Part shown: positions 52,793-60,622 of the stretch, piece by piece | How the letters are laid out: each line of letters opens with the position of its first letter | How positions within the stretch are numbered: the first letter of the stretch is position 1 | NCBI RefSeq assembly: GCF_044068515.1 | Contig: NZ_JBIPKI010000004.1 | Location: 1 to 64,000 of the forward strand | DNA: 64,000 nt | DNA from: Desulfurivibrio sp044068515 | Lineage (GTDB): Bacteria > Desulfobacterota > Desulfobulbia > Desulfobulbales > Desulfurivibrionaceae | Direction of reading: 5' to 3' | The notes under the pieces: generated by a model | What the model was told of the DNA's origin: nothing | Databases searched by the model: none | What the model saw: the letters and a program-made list of their open reading frames with translations, nothing else | Made by a program: the position numbers and the translations under genes

Positions 52793-53419
52793 ATGGAACA
52801 TCATTACGACGACGACTGCTGTTGCGGCGCCCTCCAGGTAGGGCAGGAAGTGCCGGATTTCGAACTGGAAATTTACGATCCGGTCAATGGCGACTTCAAC
52901 AAGATCTCCCTGGCCGAGCAGAAAAAGCAGGGCAAGTGGACGGTGCTGGTTTTCTATCCCGCCGACTTCACTTTCGTCTGCTCCACCGAGCTGGCCGATC
53001 TGGCCGATGAATATGAAAATCTCAAGGCCGTCGGAGCGGAAGTGGTCACGGTCAGCACCGACACCGTCTATACCCACCTGGCCTGGAAACGGGAGGAAAA
53101 GTTCCTCGAAAAGGCCAGTTATCCCATGGCCGCCGATCCCACCGGCCGGGTTTCCCGGATCTTCGGCGTCTACAACGAGGAAACCGGCCTGGACCTGCGC
53201 GGCACCTTTATCATCAGCCCGGCCGGAGTGCTGGTTGCCTCCGAAATCAATTTCTACAATGTCGGCCGCAATGCCAAGGAGTTGCTCCGCAAGCTCCAGG
53301 CCAGCGCCCATGTGGCCCAGAACCCCAACGAAGCCTGCCCGGCCCGCTGGGAAAAGGGGGACAAGACCCTGACCCCCGGACCGCAGCTGGTGGGCAAGGT
53401 GTATGACGCCCTGAAATAA
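52793..53419 (+). CDS. Typical 2-Cys peroxiredoxin (AhpC/Prx1 type)
   Basis: A 208-residue thiol peroxidase that reduces hydrogen peroxide and organic peroxides. The peroxidatic Cys63 is in YPADFTFVCST and the resolving Cys182 in NEACPARW, both in the family context. Electron donor could be thioredoxin or AhpF/AhpD; neither is in the window. The N-terminus carries an unusual HHYDDDCCCGAL with three Cys in a row before the first strand, perhaps a metal-binding or extra redox site. ATG 52793 follows AGGAGG; an upstream TTG is less likely. It is a single gene. Confidence 0.94.
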   Translation: MEHHYDDDCCCGALQVGQEVPDFELEIYDPVNGDFNKISLAEQKKQGKWTVLVFYPADFTFVCSTELADLADEYENLKAVGAEVVTVSTDTVYTHLAWKREEKFLEKASYPMAADPTGRVSRIFGVYNEETGLDLRGTFIISPAGVLVASEINFYNVGRNAKELLRKLQASAHVAQNPNEACPARWEKGDKTLTPGPQLVGKVYDALK

Positions 53420-53825
53420 AACCGGCCAATGGCCGGCGGCGGTGGATCAGGTCGGTATAATGGGCCACCGCACCCCTGGTTTTCAGCTCCGCTTTAGCGC
53501 GGGAATTTTCCTCGAACTATCCTGGAACTATTTCCGTTCGGATCGTGTCTCTTAACTGCAACCCAACCTCTCCTGGCCCTTCCTGCCTTCCCTCCCTCTC
53601 CCCCTTCTTGGCAGGAAGGGCCCCTTTTTTTTCTTTCAGCAACCTGCTCCAAGTCGGTCCAACACAGTAAGTCCGTTTGGCGGCCGATCCAAGCCGGTAA
53701 GGCTCTGCCATCTTTTGCCCTCATCCCCAAACTGGTTCCTGCTTCTCTTCCGGCGCAGCCGCGGGGGCTCGCCTTGCTATTTCCGCTGGATTTTTGGGGC
53801 TGTTTTTGGGTAAGGTGGCCCAGTT
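53420..53825. other. Non-coding gap between the peroxiredoxin and SpmAB genes
   Basis: A 406-base stretch without a believable gene. It contains the terminator at 53575-53632; the rest shows pyrimidine-rich low-complexity sequence (53570-53610) and nothing else I can interpret. Confidence 0.5.
53575..53632 (+). terminator. Intrinsic terminator after the peroxiredoxin gene
   Basis: GGCCCTTCCTGCC (53575-53587) pairs perfectly with GGCAGGAAGGGCC (53610-53622), followed by CCTTTTTTTTTC. It lies about 155 bases after the peroxiredoxin stop. Confidence 0.8.
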
Positions 53826-55202
53826 ATGCAGCCCAAAGCTTCGGCCATAAACATTATCTGGCTCGGTCTGATCGGGGTGGCGGTGGTCACCGCCTCCTAT
53901 ACCGGCCGGATGGACGAGGTGACCAGCGCCTCCTTCGAGTCGGCCAAGGCCGGGGTGATGCTGGCCATCGGCCTGATCGGTCCCATGGCCTTCTGGCTGG
54001 GGATCATGAAGGTGGCCGAGGCCGGGGGCCTGATGCGGATGATCGCCCGGGCCCTGCGGCCGGTGATGACCCGGCTTTTTCCCGAGGTGCCGGCCGAGCA
54101 CCCGGCCATGAGCGCGATGATCATGAATATGGCCGCCAATACCCTGGGGCTGGGCAACGCCGCCACCCCCATGGGGATCAAGGCCATGCAGGAGCTGGAC
54201 AAGCTGGCGGCGGAAAAGGGTACGGCCACCAATGCCATGTGCCTTTTTCTGGCGATCAACACCTCCAGCGTCACCCTGCTGCCCCTGGGGGTGATCACGG
54301 TGCGGGCCGCCGCCGGGGCCACCAGCCCGGCCGAAATCCTGATTCCGGCCATTGTCGCCACCTGCTGTTCGACCATTGTGGCCATAACCATGGCCAAACT
54401 GCTGGCCGGACGCGAACCGGGCCGGACTTTGGGTTTGAGCGGCGTCGCCGCCAGTCCGGCCCCTGACGCCGGGTCCTCAGGGGCAAAGGCGCAACCCGCC
54501 GCCGGTGGCCCGGCACCGGCCAAGCCGGGCGGCAACGGAATCGAGTTCCCGGCAGCTCCCGCCCTGACCCCGCCGGGTCGGGGCGGACGGATTTTTATCC
54601 AACTCCTGCTGCTCGCCTTTGCCGGGGGCATAATTTATCGCCTGTTCTTCGGGCCCGGGGCAGGCGGTGAGGACGCGGTTTCCTTTTTCAACGCCGTTTC
54701 CGCCTGGCTGATCCCGATGCTGATCGCCGGCTTGCTGATTTTCGGCTACCTCAAGGGGGTCAAGGTTTACGAAGTGGCCACCGAGGGGGCCAAGGAGGGC
54801 TTTGCCACCGCGGTGCGGATCATTCCCTTCCTGGTCGCCATTTTTGTCGCCATCGGGATGTTCCGGGCCAGCGGGGCCATGGAAATCATGATCACCGTGC
54901 TTTCCCCGCTCACCGAACGGGTCGGGCTGCCGGCCGAGGCCCTGGGCATGGCCCTGCTGCGGCCCCTTTCCGGCAGCGGCGCCTTCGGGATGATGAGCGA
55001 GATCGTGGCCCGGGATCCCGACAGCTTTCTCGCCTTTCTGGTTTCAGTGATGCAGGGTTCCACCGAAACCACATTTTATGTGCTGGCGGTCTATTTCGGG
55101 GCGGTGGGGATCACCCGGACCCGCCACGCCCTGCCCGCCGCCCTGACCGCCGACGCGGCCGGAATCACCGCGGCGGTCATCGTCTGCAATCTGTGGTTTT
55201 AA
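53826..55202 (+). CDS. SpmA-SpmB fusion, nucleoside-recognition (Gate) domain membrane protein
   Basis: A 458-residue membrane protein. Residues 1-190 match SpmA (GPMAFWLGIMKVAEAGGLMR, then MIMNMAANTLGLGNAATPMGIKAM); residues of about 260-458 match SpmB (AWLIPMLIAGLLIFGYLKGV, PLSGSGAFGMMSE, MQGSTETTFYVLAVYFGAVGI). A 60-residue Ala/Pro/Gly-rich linker joins them. In Bacillus the two are separate and named for spore maturation; in diderm bacteria they are transporter-like proteins of unknown substrate. The start has AAGGTGG upstream. XTP/dITP pyrophosphatase follows after 66 bases. Confidence 0.88.
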   Translation: MQPKASAINIIWLGLIGVAVVTASYTGRMDEVTSASFESAKAGVMLAIGLIGPMAFWLGIMKVAEAGGLMRMIARALRPVMTRLFPEVPAEHPAMSAMIMNMAANTLGLGNAATPMGIKAMQELDKLAAEKGTATNAMCLFLAINTSSVTLLPLGVITVRAAAGATSPAEILIPAIVATCCSTIVAITMAKLLAGREPGRTLGLSGVAASPAPDAGSSGAKAQPAAGGPAPAKPGGNGIEFPAAPALTPPGRGGRIFIQLLLLAFAGGIIYRLFFGPGAGGEDAVSFFNAVSAWLIPMLIAGLLIFGYLKGVKVYEVATEGAKEGFATAVRIIPFLVAIFVAIGMFRASGAMEIMITVLSPLTERVGLPAEALGMALLRPLSGSGAFGMMSEIVARDPDSFLAFLVSVMQGSTETTFYVLAVYFGAVGITRTRHALPAALTADAAGITAAVIVCNLWF

Positions 55203-55268
55203 GAGGAAGCAAAGGGCCGGGCTTTCGGCTTTTTTTTAAGATAGAGCAACAATGAGGATGGAGACGCT

Positions 55269-55955
55269 ATGCAACAGGTAATCGTGCTGGCCACCCGCAA
55301 CCAGGGCAAGGTCAAGGAACTGCAGGAAATGCTGGCGGATTTTCCGGTGGAGATCCGCTCCCTGGCCGATTTCGGACCCCTGCCCGAGGTGGTGGAGGAC
55401 GGGGCCACCTTTGATGACAATGCCTATAAAAAGGCCCTGTTTACCGCCAAGGCCCTGGGGTTGCCGGCCCTGGCCGACGATTCCGGCCTGGTGGTGGAGG
55501 CCCTGGCCGGCGCACCGGGGGTTCATTCGGCCCGCTATGCCGGGGCAAAGGCCGATGACGCCGCCAATATCGCCAAGCTGCTCCGGGAGCTGGAAGGCCA
55601 AAGCGACCGCCGGGCCGCCTTCGTCTGCGTGATCTCCCTGGCCGTACCCTCCGGCCCCGCCCTGACCTATGAAGGGCGCTGCGAGGGGCAAATATCCCAT
55701 GAACCCCGGGGCGAGAAGGGCTTCGGTTACGATCCGGTGATGTTTTATCCCCCCTTGGGCAAAACCTTTGCCGAGATGGAGTCGGCGGAAAAAAACCGGG
55801 TCAGCCATCGGGGAATGGCCATGGCCCAGCTTCGGGAGGAATTTGCCAAGGTTCTCAAGTGGCTGGAGCAGCGCCTGGCCGAGGAAAAGGATCCCAAGCC
55901 CGATCACCGGGCCTTCGAACACAATGACTGGTCCAAAGAGGTGATGGTCAAATGA
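55269..55955 (+). CDS. rdgB: XTP/dITP pyrophosphatase (RdgB/HAM1 family)
   Basis: A 228-residue house-cleaning enzyme that hydrolyses dITP, dXTP and ITP to monophosphates and so keeps deaminated purines out of DNA. Conserved features are VLATRNQGKVKELQEML at the N-terminus, EDGATFDDNAYKKA, ALADDSGLVVEAL (metal-binding Asp pair), GEKGFGYDPVM and KNRVSHRGMA near the end. The tail of about 30 residues (EKDPKPDHRAFE) is longer than usual. GGAG precedes ATG 55269. The stop overlaps the HisHF start as ATGA. Confidence 0.95.
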   Translation: MQQVIVLATRNQGKVKELQEMLADFPVEIRSLADFGPLPEVVEDGATFDDNAYKKALFTAKALGLPALADDSGLVVEALAGAPGVHSARYAGAKADDAANIAKLLRELEGQSDRRAAFVCVISLAVPSGPALTYEGRCEGQISHEPRGEKGFGYDPVMFYPPLGKTFAEMESAEKNRVSHRGMAMAQLREEFAKVLKWLEQRLAEEKDPKPDHRAFEHNDWSKEVMVK

Positions 55956-57595
55956 TTACCCTCCTCGACTACGGGGCCGGCAATGTCCGCAGCGTCCGCA
56001 ACGCCATCCGCAAACTGGGCTACGAGGTCCGGGACGTGGCCGAGCCCGCCGATATCCTGCGGGCCGAAAAACTGATCTTTCCCGGGGTGGGCAGCTTCGG
56101 CAGCGCCATGGAGAGCCTGCGCCGCCAGGGCTTGCTCGAGCCCCTGCGGGAGTATCTCCGCGCCGGCCGGCCCTATCTCGGCATCTGTCTGGGGCTGCAG
56201 ACTCTCTTCGAAGGCAGCGAGGAATCGCCGGGAGTGGCGGGCCTGGGCCTGATCGCGGGCCGGATTGAACGCTTCCGGGCCCCGGGCCTGGCCGTGCCCC
56301 AGATCGGCTGGAACGGGATCGCCATCCGCAAGCCCTCGCCCCTTTTGGCCGGCTACCAGGGGGAAAAGCTCTATTTCGTCCATTCCTACCGGGCCGCCGC
56401 CACCCCGGCCAATCGCGACTGGGTGCTGGCCGAAACCACCTATGGGGAAGATTTTATCAGTGCCGTCCAGCAGGGGGCGGTGGCGGCCTGCCAATTTCAC
56501 CCCGAAAAAAGCGGCCAGGCCGGCCTGACCGTTTTGGCCAATTTTCTGCAAAGCCGGGAAACAGCCTTGGCCGTTACCGCTAGAACGGTGCCATCCCAGG
56601 GCCAAGCAAGCCCGGAGGCCGGGAGCGGCTCGGGTTTCCTCCCCGCCGGGACCAGGCTGGCCAAGCGGATCATCGCCTGTCTCGATGTGCGCAGCAACGA
56701 CCGAGGCGACCTGGTGGTGACCAAGGGCGACCAGTACGATGTCCGCGAGTCCGGCGGCGAGGTCCGCAACCTGGGCAGGCCGGTGGAACTGGCGGCCCGC
56801 TATTTCCGGGAAGGGGCCGACGAGATCACCTTTCTCAACATCACCGCCTTTCGCGATTTTCCCCTCGAGGACCAGCCCATGCTGGAGGTCCTCGAGCGCG
56901 CCTCCGAGCAGGTCTTCGTTCCCCTCACCATCGGCGGCGGCATCCGCGAATTTACCGACGCCAACGGCCGCTTCTACTCGGCCCTCGATGTGGCCTCCCG
57001 CTATTTCCGGGCCGGGGCCGACAAGATCTCCATCGGCAGCGACGCGGTGGCGGTGGTGGAAGCATATCTGCGCTCCGGCCGGCGCAAAACCGGCCAGAGC
57101 TCCATCGAGCAGATCGCCTACGTTTACGGCAACCAGGCCGTGGTAATTTCCATCGATCCCCGCCGGGTTTATGTCCGGAGCCCGGAGGAAGTGCCCCATC
57201 ACGTGATTCCCACCGCCTTTCCCGGCCCCAACGGGGAAAACTACTGCTGGTACCAGTGCACCGTCAAGGGGGGCCGCGAGGGCCGCGAGCTCGATGCCGC
57301 CACCCTGGCCCGGGCCTGCGAGGAACTGGGGGCGGGGGAAATTCTCCTCAACTGCATCGACAAGGACGGCACCAACTCCGGCTTTGACCTGGAGCTGATC
57401 AAGATGGTCAAGGAGGCGGTGACCATTCCGGTGATCGCCTCCAGCGGGGCGGGCAAACCCGAGCACTTCAGCGAGGTCTTCGCCGCCACCGGGGCCGAGG
57501 CCGCCCTGGCCGCCGGCATCTTCCACCGCCACGAGGTGGAGATCAGCGCGGTCAAGCAACACCTCCGCGAGCAGGGGATTGAAATCCGCAGCTGA
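55952..57595 (+). CDS. Bifunctional imidazole glycerol phosphate synthase HisH-HisF fusion, eukaryote HIS7-like
   Basis: A 547-residue fusion. Residues 1-205 are the HisH glutamine amidotransferase with nucleophile Cys79 (GICLGLQTLFEG) and the His-Glu pair in CQFHPEKS. After a 25-residue linker, residues from about 235 form the HisF barrel with catalytic Asp245 (IIACLDV) and Asp402 (VISIDPRRVY). It converts PRFAR plus ammonia to IGP and AICAR in histidine synthesis. The barrel has segments that I recall from yeast and plant HIS7 and not from standard bacterial HisF: TKGDQYDVRE, NLGRPVELA, FPGPNGENYCWYQCT, NCIDKDGTNSGFDLEL. It is translationally coupled to rdgB; no other his gene is in the window. 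Confidence 0.93.
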   Translation: MITLLDYGAGNVRSVRNAIRKLGYEVRDVAEPADILRAEKLIFPGVGSFGSAMESLRRQGLLEPLREYLRAGRPYLGICLGLQTLFEGSEESPGVAGLGLIAGRIERFRAPGLAVPQIGWNGIAIRKPSPLLAGYQGEKLYFVHSYRAAATPANRDWVLAETTYGEDFISAVQQGAVAACQFHPEKSGQAGLTVLANFLQSRETALAVTARTVPSQGQASPEAGSGSGFLPAGTRLAKRIIACLDVRSNDRGDLVVTKGDQYDVRESGGEVRNLGRPVELAARYFREGADEITFLNITAFRDFPLEDQPMLEVLERASEQVFVPLTIGGGIREFTDANGRFYSALDVASRYFRAGADKISIGSDAVAVVEAYLRSGRRKTGQSSIEQIAYVYGNQAVVISIDPRRVYVRSPEEVPHHVIPTAFPGPNGENYCWYQCTVKGGREGRELDAATLARACEELGAGEILLNCIDKDGTNSGFDLELIKMVKEAVTIPVIASSGAGKPEHFSEVFAATGAEAALAAGIFHRHEVEISAVKQHLREQGIEIRS

Positions 57596-57711
57596 CTTTC
57601 GGGGCCGACAAGCAGTCATTCCGCCGGTCCCGCAGGGAAAAACCGTCGTTGGGTAAGGCCAAAACCACCTATGCTGCGGTGGTGTGTTATTTCAGCGGGA
57701 TACCGGCGAGC

Positions 57712-59073
57712 ATGATCATAACCAGCAAGGCGGGCCGCAGGGAAATCTTCGGTTGGTGCATGTTCGATTTTGCCAACCAGGCCTATACCCTGCTGATTAT
57801 TACGGTGATTTTCGGCGACCTCTACAGCCGGATCATCGTCGGCGACGCCCCCGCCTACCGGCTCGGCAATCTGCTCTGGAGCCTGGCCCTCTGTCTGAGC
57901 TATCTGCTGGTGGTGGTCAGCGCTCCCCTGCTGGGGGCGGTCATGGACGCGGCCCGGGCCAAGAAACGGCTGCTCTTTCTCAGTTATCTGGTTACGGTGG
58001 CGGCCACCGCCCTGCTCTTTCTGGTCCAGCCCGGTTACTGGTGGCTTGGCTTTGCCCTGATCGTCATCTCCAACACCGCCTATTCCCTGGGCGAGTCCTT
58101 CATCGCCAGCTTCCTGCCTTTTCTCGGCCGTCCCGAGGAACTGGGCAAAATCTCCGGTTTGGGCTGGGCCTGCGGCTATGCCGGCGGCCTGGTTGCCGCC
58201 GGCCTGGCCCTGTTTTTGCTCGGGGAAGTCAGCCTTGCCAATTTCGACCGGGTCCGCTGGGTCGGTCCCTTGGCGGCCCTCTTTTTTCTCCTGGCGGCGA
58301 TTCCGACTTTCCTCTGGTTGCGCGAACCGGCCATCGGGCGGCGGCGTCCGCTACGGGCCCGGCTGCTGGCCGTCGGCAGGCGCCGGCTGGGGCGGCCCCT
58401 GCGGACCATCCGCCGCCTGCCCGATCTGTCCCTGCTCTTCGTTTCAATTCTATTTGCCATGGCCGGGGTCTATGTGATTGTGGCCTTTGCCTTTATTTAC
58501 GGGGCCCAGGTCATCGGCTGGAGCGCGACCACCCGCAACCTGATGTTCGTCGTCGTCCAGATCACCGCCCTGGCCGGGGCCCTCGGCTTTGGCGCCCTCC
58601 AGGGCCGGCTCGGGGGGCGGCTGACCTACGCTTTGACCCTGGTGCTCTGGATTCTGGCGATCCTGGCGATCTATTTTGTCCAGGAATTGGCCGCCTGGCT
58701 TGCCCGGGGGCCCGGGATTGCGGTCAGCGTCGAGCACCTTTTTCTGGGGGCCGGGGTGCTGGCCGGCTTGAGCCTGGGCTCGAGCCAGTCGGTGGGCCGG
58801 GCCCTGGTCGGGGTTTTTTCGCCCCCGGCCCGGGCCGCCGAAATGTTCGGCTTCTGGGGCGTCTTCTCCAAGGTTGCCGCAATTCTTGGTCTGTTCGGGG
58901 TCGGCCTGCTCCAGTTCGTTCTTGGCCTTGAAGGGGCGGTGCTCTTCTGCATCGTTCTTTTTGCCTTGGCTCTGGTGCCCTTGGCCCGGATCGATGAAGC
59001 GCGGGGCCTGGCCGCCGCGGCCGCTGAGAGTATTCTCACGGCTGGCAATGGCAGCGAAAAGACCGCGCTTTAA
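57712..59073 (+). CDS. UMF1/Atg22-like MFS transporter
   Basis: A 453-residue permease with 12 hydrophobic helices. The opening IFGWCMFDFANQAYTLLIITVIF, the early Asp-rich loop (VMDAARAKKRLL) and the C-terminal FGFWGVFSKVAAILG are typical of the UMF1 group of MFS proteins, related to vacuolar Atg22 effluxers that export amino acids. Substrate is unknown. ATG 57712 gives the family N-terminus; a TTG 21 codons upstream has no ribosome site. It is 116 bases after hisHF. Confidence 0.85.
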   Translation: MIITSKAGRREIFGWCMFDFANQAYTLLIITVIFGDLYSRIIVGDAPAYRLGNLLWSLALCLSYLLVVVSAPLLGAVMDAARAKKRLLFLSYLVTVAATALLFLVQPGYWWLGFALIVISNTAYSLGESFIASFLPFLGRPEELGKISGLGWACGYAGGLVAAGLALFLLGEVSLANFDRVRWVGPLAALFFLLAAIPTFLWLREPAIGRRRPLRARLLAVGRRRLGRPLRTIRRLPDLSLLFVSILFAMAGVYVIVAFAFIYGAQVIGWSATTRNLMFVVVQITALAGALGFGALQGRLGGRLTYALTLVLWILAILAIYFVQELAAWLARGPGIAVSVEHLFLGAGVLAGLSLGSSQSVGRALVGVFSPPARAAEMFGFWGVFSKVAAILGLFGVGLLQFVLGLEGAVLFCIVLFALALVPLARIDEARGLAAAAAESILTAGNGSEKTAL

Positions 59074-59176
59074 TCCGGCCTGCCCGGGGCCGGAAGGGGA
59101 AAAAGTGGGCCGGGCAGCCCTGTCCCGGCCGGAACCCGGGCTTACTGCGGCTTCGGGCTCCGCTGGGGGAAATAAT

Positions 59177-59205
59177 TTGACAAAGAGCCGCTTTTTGGTT
59201 AATTA
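59177..59205 (+). promoter_or_regulatory. Promoter for rpsU
   Basis: TTGACA at 59177-59182, a 17-base spacer and TAATTA at 59200-59205. The leader to the rpsU ATG is about 88 bases. Confidence 0.5.
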
Positions 59206-59299
59206 ACCTCTTTTATGATCAACAAAGGGCGGCTCCGCAACCCTTGCGGCCGGCCAACGGTTAATCTCAGACGATCGACGAAAAGGCGGTGAAAGCTAA

Positions 59300-59494
59300 A
59301 TGATCGAAGTTGAAGTCAGGGGCGATGTTGAGCATGCCATCCGGATCCTCAAGAAAAAGCTCCAGCTTGACGGCATGAAGAAAGAGCTCAAGCGGCGCGA
59401 GTTTTATGAAAAGCCCAGCGCCAAGCGTCGGCGCAAGACGGCGGAATCGCGGCGCAAGCTGCGCAAATTGATGTTCAGAATGGAGCGGGACTAA
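59300..59494 (+). CDS. rpsU: 30S ribosomal protein S21
   Basis: A 64-residue, very basic protein that binds near the 3' end of 16S rRNA on the 30S platform and helps initiation. IEVEVRGDVEHAIRILKKKL, the central RREFYEKPSAKRRRK and the Arg/Lys-rich end match S21 along its length. GGCGGTGAAAG precedes the ATG. The recombinase gene starts 26 bases after the stop and could be co-transcribed. Confidence 0.95.
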   Translation: MIEVEVRGDVEHAIRILKKKLQLDGMKKELKRREFYEKPSAKRRRKTAESRRKLRKLMFRMERD

Positions 59495-59520
59495 GGTCCC
59501 GTTTTAAGGGCCCGGTTCTC

Positions 59521-60513
59521 ATGTCCGGTCTGCGCGGTCCGCGTCCTGACAATCAGGCCCCTGGTAAACGACGCCCCCGTGACCCGCTTTTTGCTGCGGT
59601 CGCCGGGGCGTTTCCTTTTGTCCCTCCCCTGCTGGACTTTTTTCTCCAGTACCTGGCCGCCGAACGGCGCCTGGCGGTCAATACCCTGGCGGCCTACCAG
59701 GCCGACCTGTTCTCCTTTTTCTCCTTTCTCGCCCGCCATTCCGGCGGGCCGATCACCCAGCTGGACGATATTGGGCCCGATCACCTGCGGGCCTACCTGG
59801 CGGCCTGCCACCGGGACGGGATCTCTGCCCGCAGCAACGCCCGGCGGATTTCCGCCCTCCGCGCCTTCTTCCGTTTTCTCCTGGGAGAACAGTTGCTTAA
59901 GCGCGACCCCTCCGCCCTGCTCGACCTGCCCAAGCCCGGCCGGGCTTTGCCCAAGGTGTTGAGCATGGCCGAGGTCGACCTGCTGCTGGCCCCGCCGGCC
60001 CAGCCGACCCCCCTGGCCCTGCGCAACCATGCCATGCTGCACCTGCTTTATGCCACCGGGATGCGGGTTTCCGAACTGGTAAAGCTGCCGGTGGCCGCGG
60101 TCAACCGGGCCGGCCACCTGCGGGTGCTGGGCAAGGGGACCAAGGAACGGCTGGTGCCTTTCGGGGAAGCCGCCCGCCAGACCATGGCGGTTTATATCAC
60201 CCAGGGCCGGCCCCGCCTGCTCAAGCGCCGGCGCAGCGATTTTCTCTTCGTCACCAGCCGGGGCACGGCCATGACCCGGCTGCGCTTCTGGCAGATTCTG
60301 CGGGACCGGGCCCTGTTCTGCGGGATTAAGCGGGCCATCAGCCCCCACGTGCTCCGTCACTCCTTTGCCACCCACCTGCTGGAGCACGGGGCCGATCTGC
60401 GCGCGGTTCAGGTCATGCTCGGCCACGCCGATATCGCCACCACCCAGATTTATACCCACGTCGACACCGCCCGCCTCAAGGCCGTCCATCGTAAATTTCA
60501 TCCCCGCGGCTGA
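59521..60513 (+). CDS. Tyrosine recombinase, XerC/XerD type
   Basis: A 330-residue recombinase. An N-terminal SAM-like core-binding domain (LDFFLQYLAAERRLAVNTLAAYQADL) is followed by the catalytic domain with Arg182 (ATGMRVSELVKLP), Lys (GKGTKERLVPF), the HxxR box (HVLRHSFATHLLEHGADLR, split), His (GHADIATTQIYTHV) and the nucleophile Tyr311. Xer proteins resolve chromosome dimers at dif. The N-terminus carries about 30 extra residues; ATG 59521 was kept although it lacks a ribosome site. Length, absence of nearby cassette or phage genes and housekeeping context favour XerC/D over an integrase; C or D cannot be decided by eye. Confidence 0.92.
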   Translation: MSGLRGPRPDNQAPGKRRPRDPLFAAVAGAFPFVPPLLDFFLQYLAAERRLAVNTLAAYQADLFSFFSFLARHSGGPITQLDDIGPDHLRAYLAACHRDGISARSNARRISALRAFFRFLLGEQLLKRDPSALLDLPKPGRALPKVLSMAEVDLLLAPPAQPTPLALRNHAMLHLLYATGMRVSELVKLPVAAVNRAGHLRVLGKGTKERLVPFGEAARQTMAVYITQGRPRLLKRRRSDFLFVTSRGTAMTRLRFWQILRDRALFCGIKRAISPHVLRHSFATHLLEHGADLRAVQVMLGHADIATTQIYTHVDTARLKAVHRKFHPRG

Positions 60514-60622
60514 TCCCGGCGCCGGCCGGCTGGTCCGACCTGAAGAAAGCCAGGGTGAGTTCTGGCCGGGCCGGACTCAGTGGCTGATTGCAAAAACGGG
60601 GGTGAATCAGTAGAGTAATCCG

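Noticed and set aside
53575..53632. Hairpin after the peroxiredoxin gene as part of a CRISPR or repeat array
   Set aside because: Single perfect stem followed by a T-run and no repetition, so it is a simple terminator.
59521..60513. Tyrosine recombinase as a phage or genomic-island integrase
   Set aside because: Domain layout and length fit XerC/XerD, neighbours are rpsU and tRNA nucleotidyltransferase, and no attachment-site repeats or phage genes are visible.
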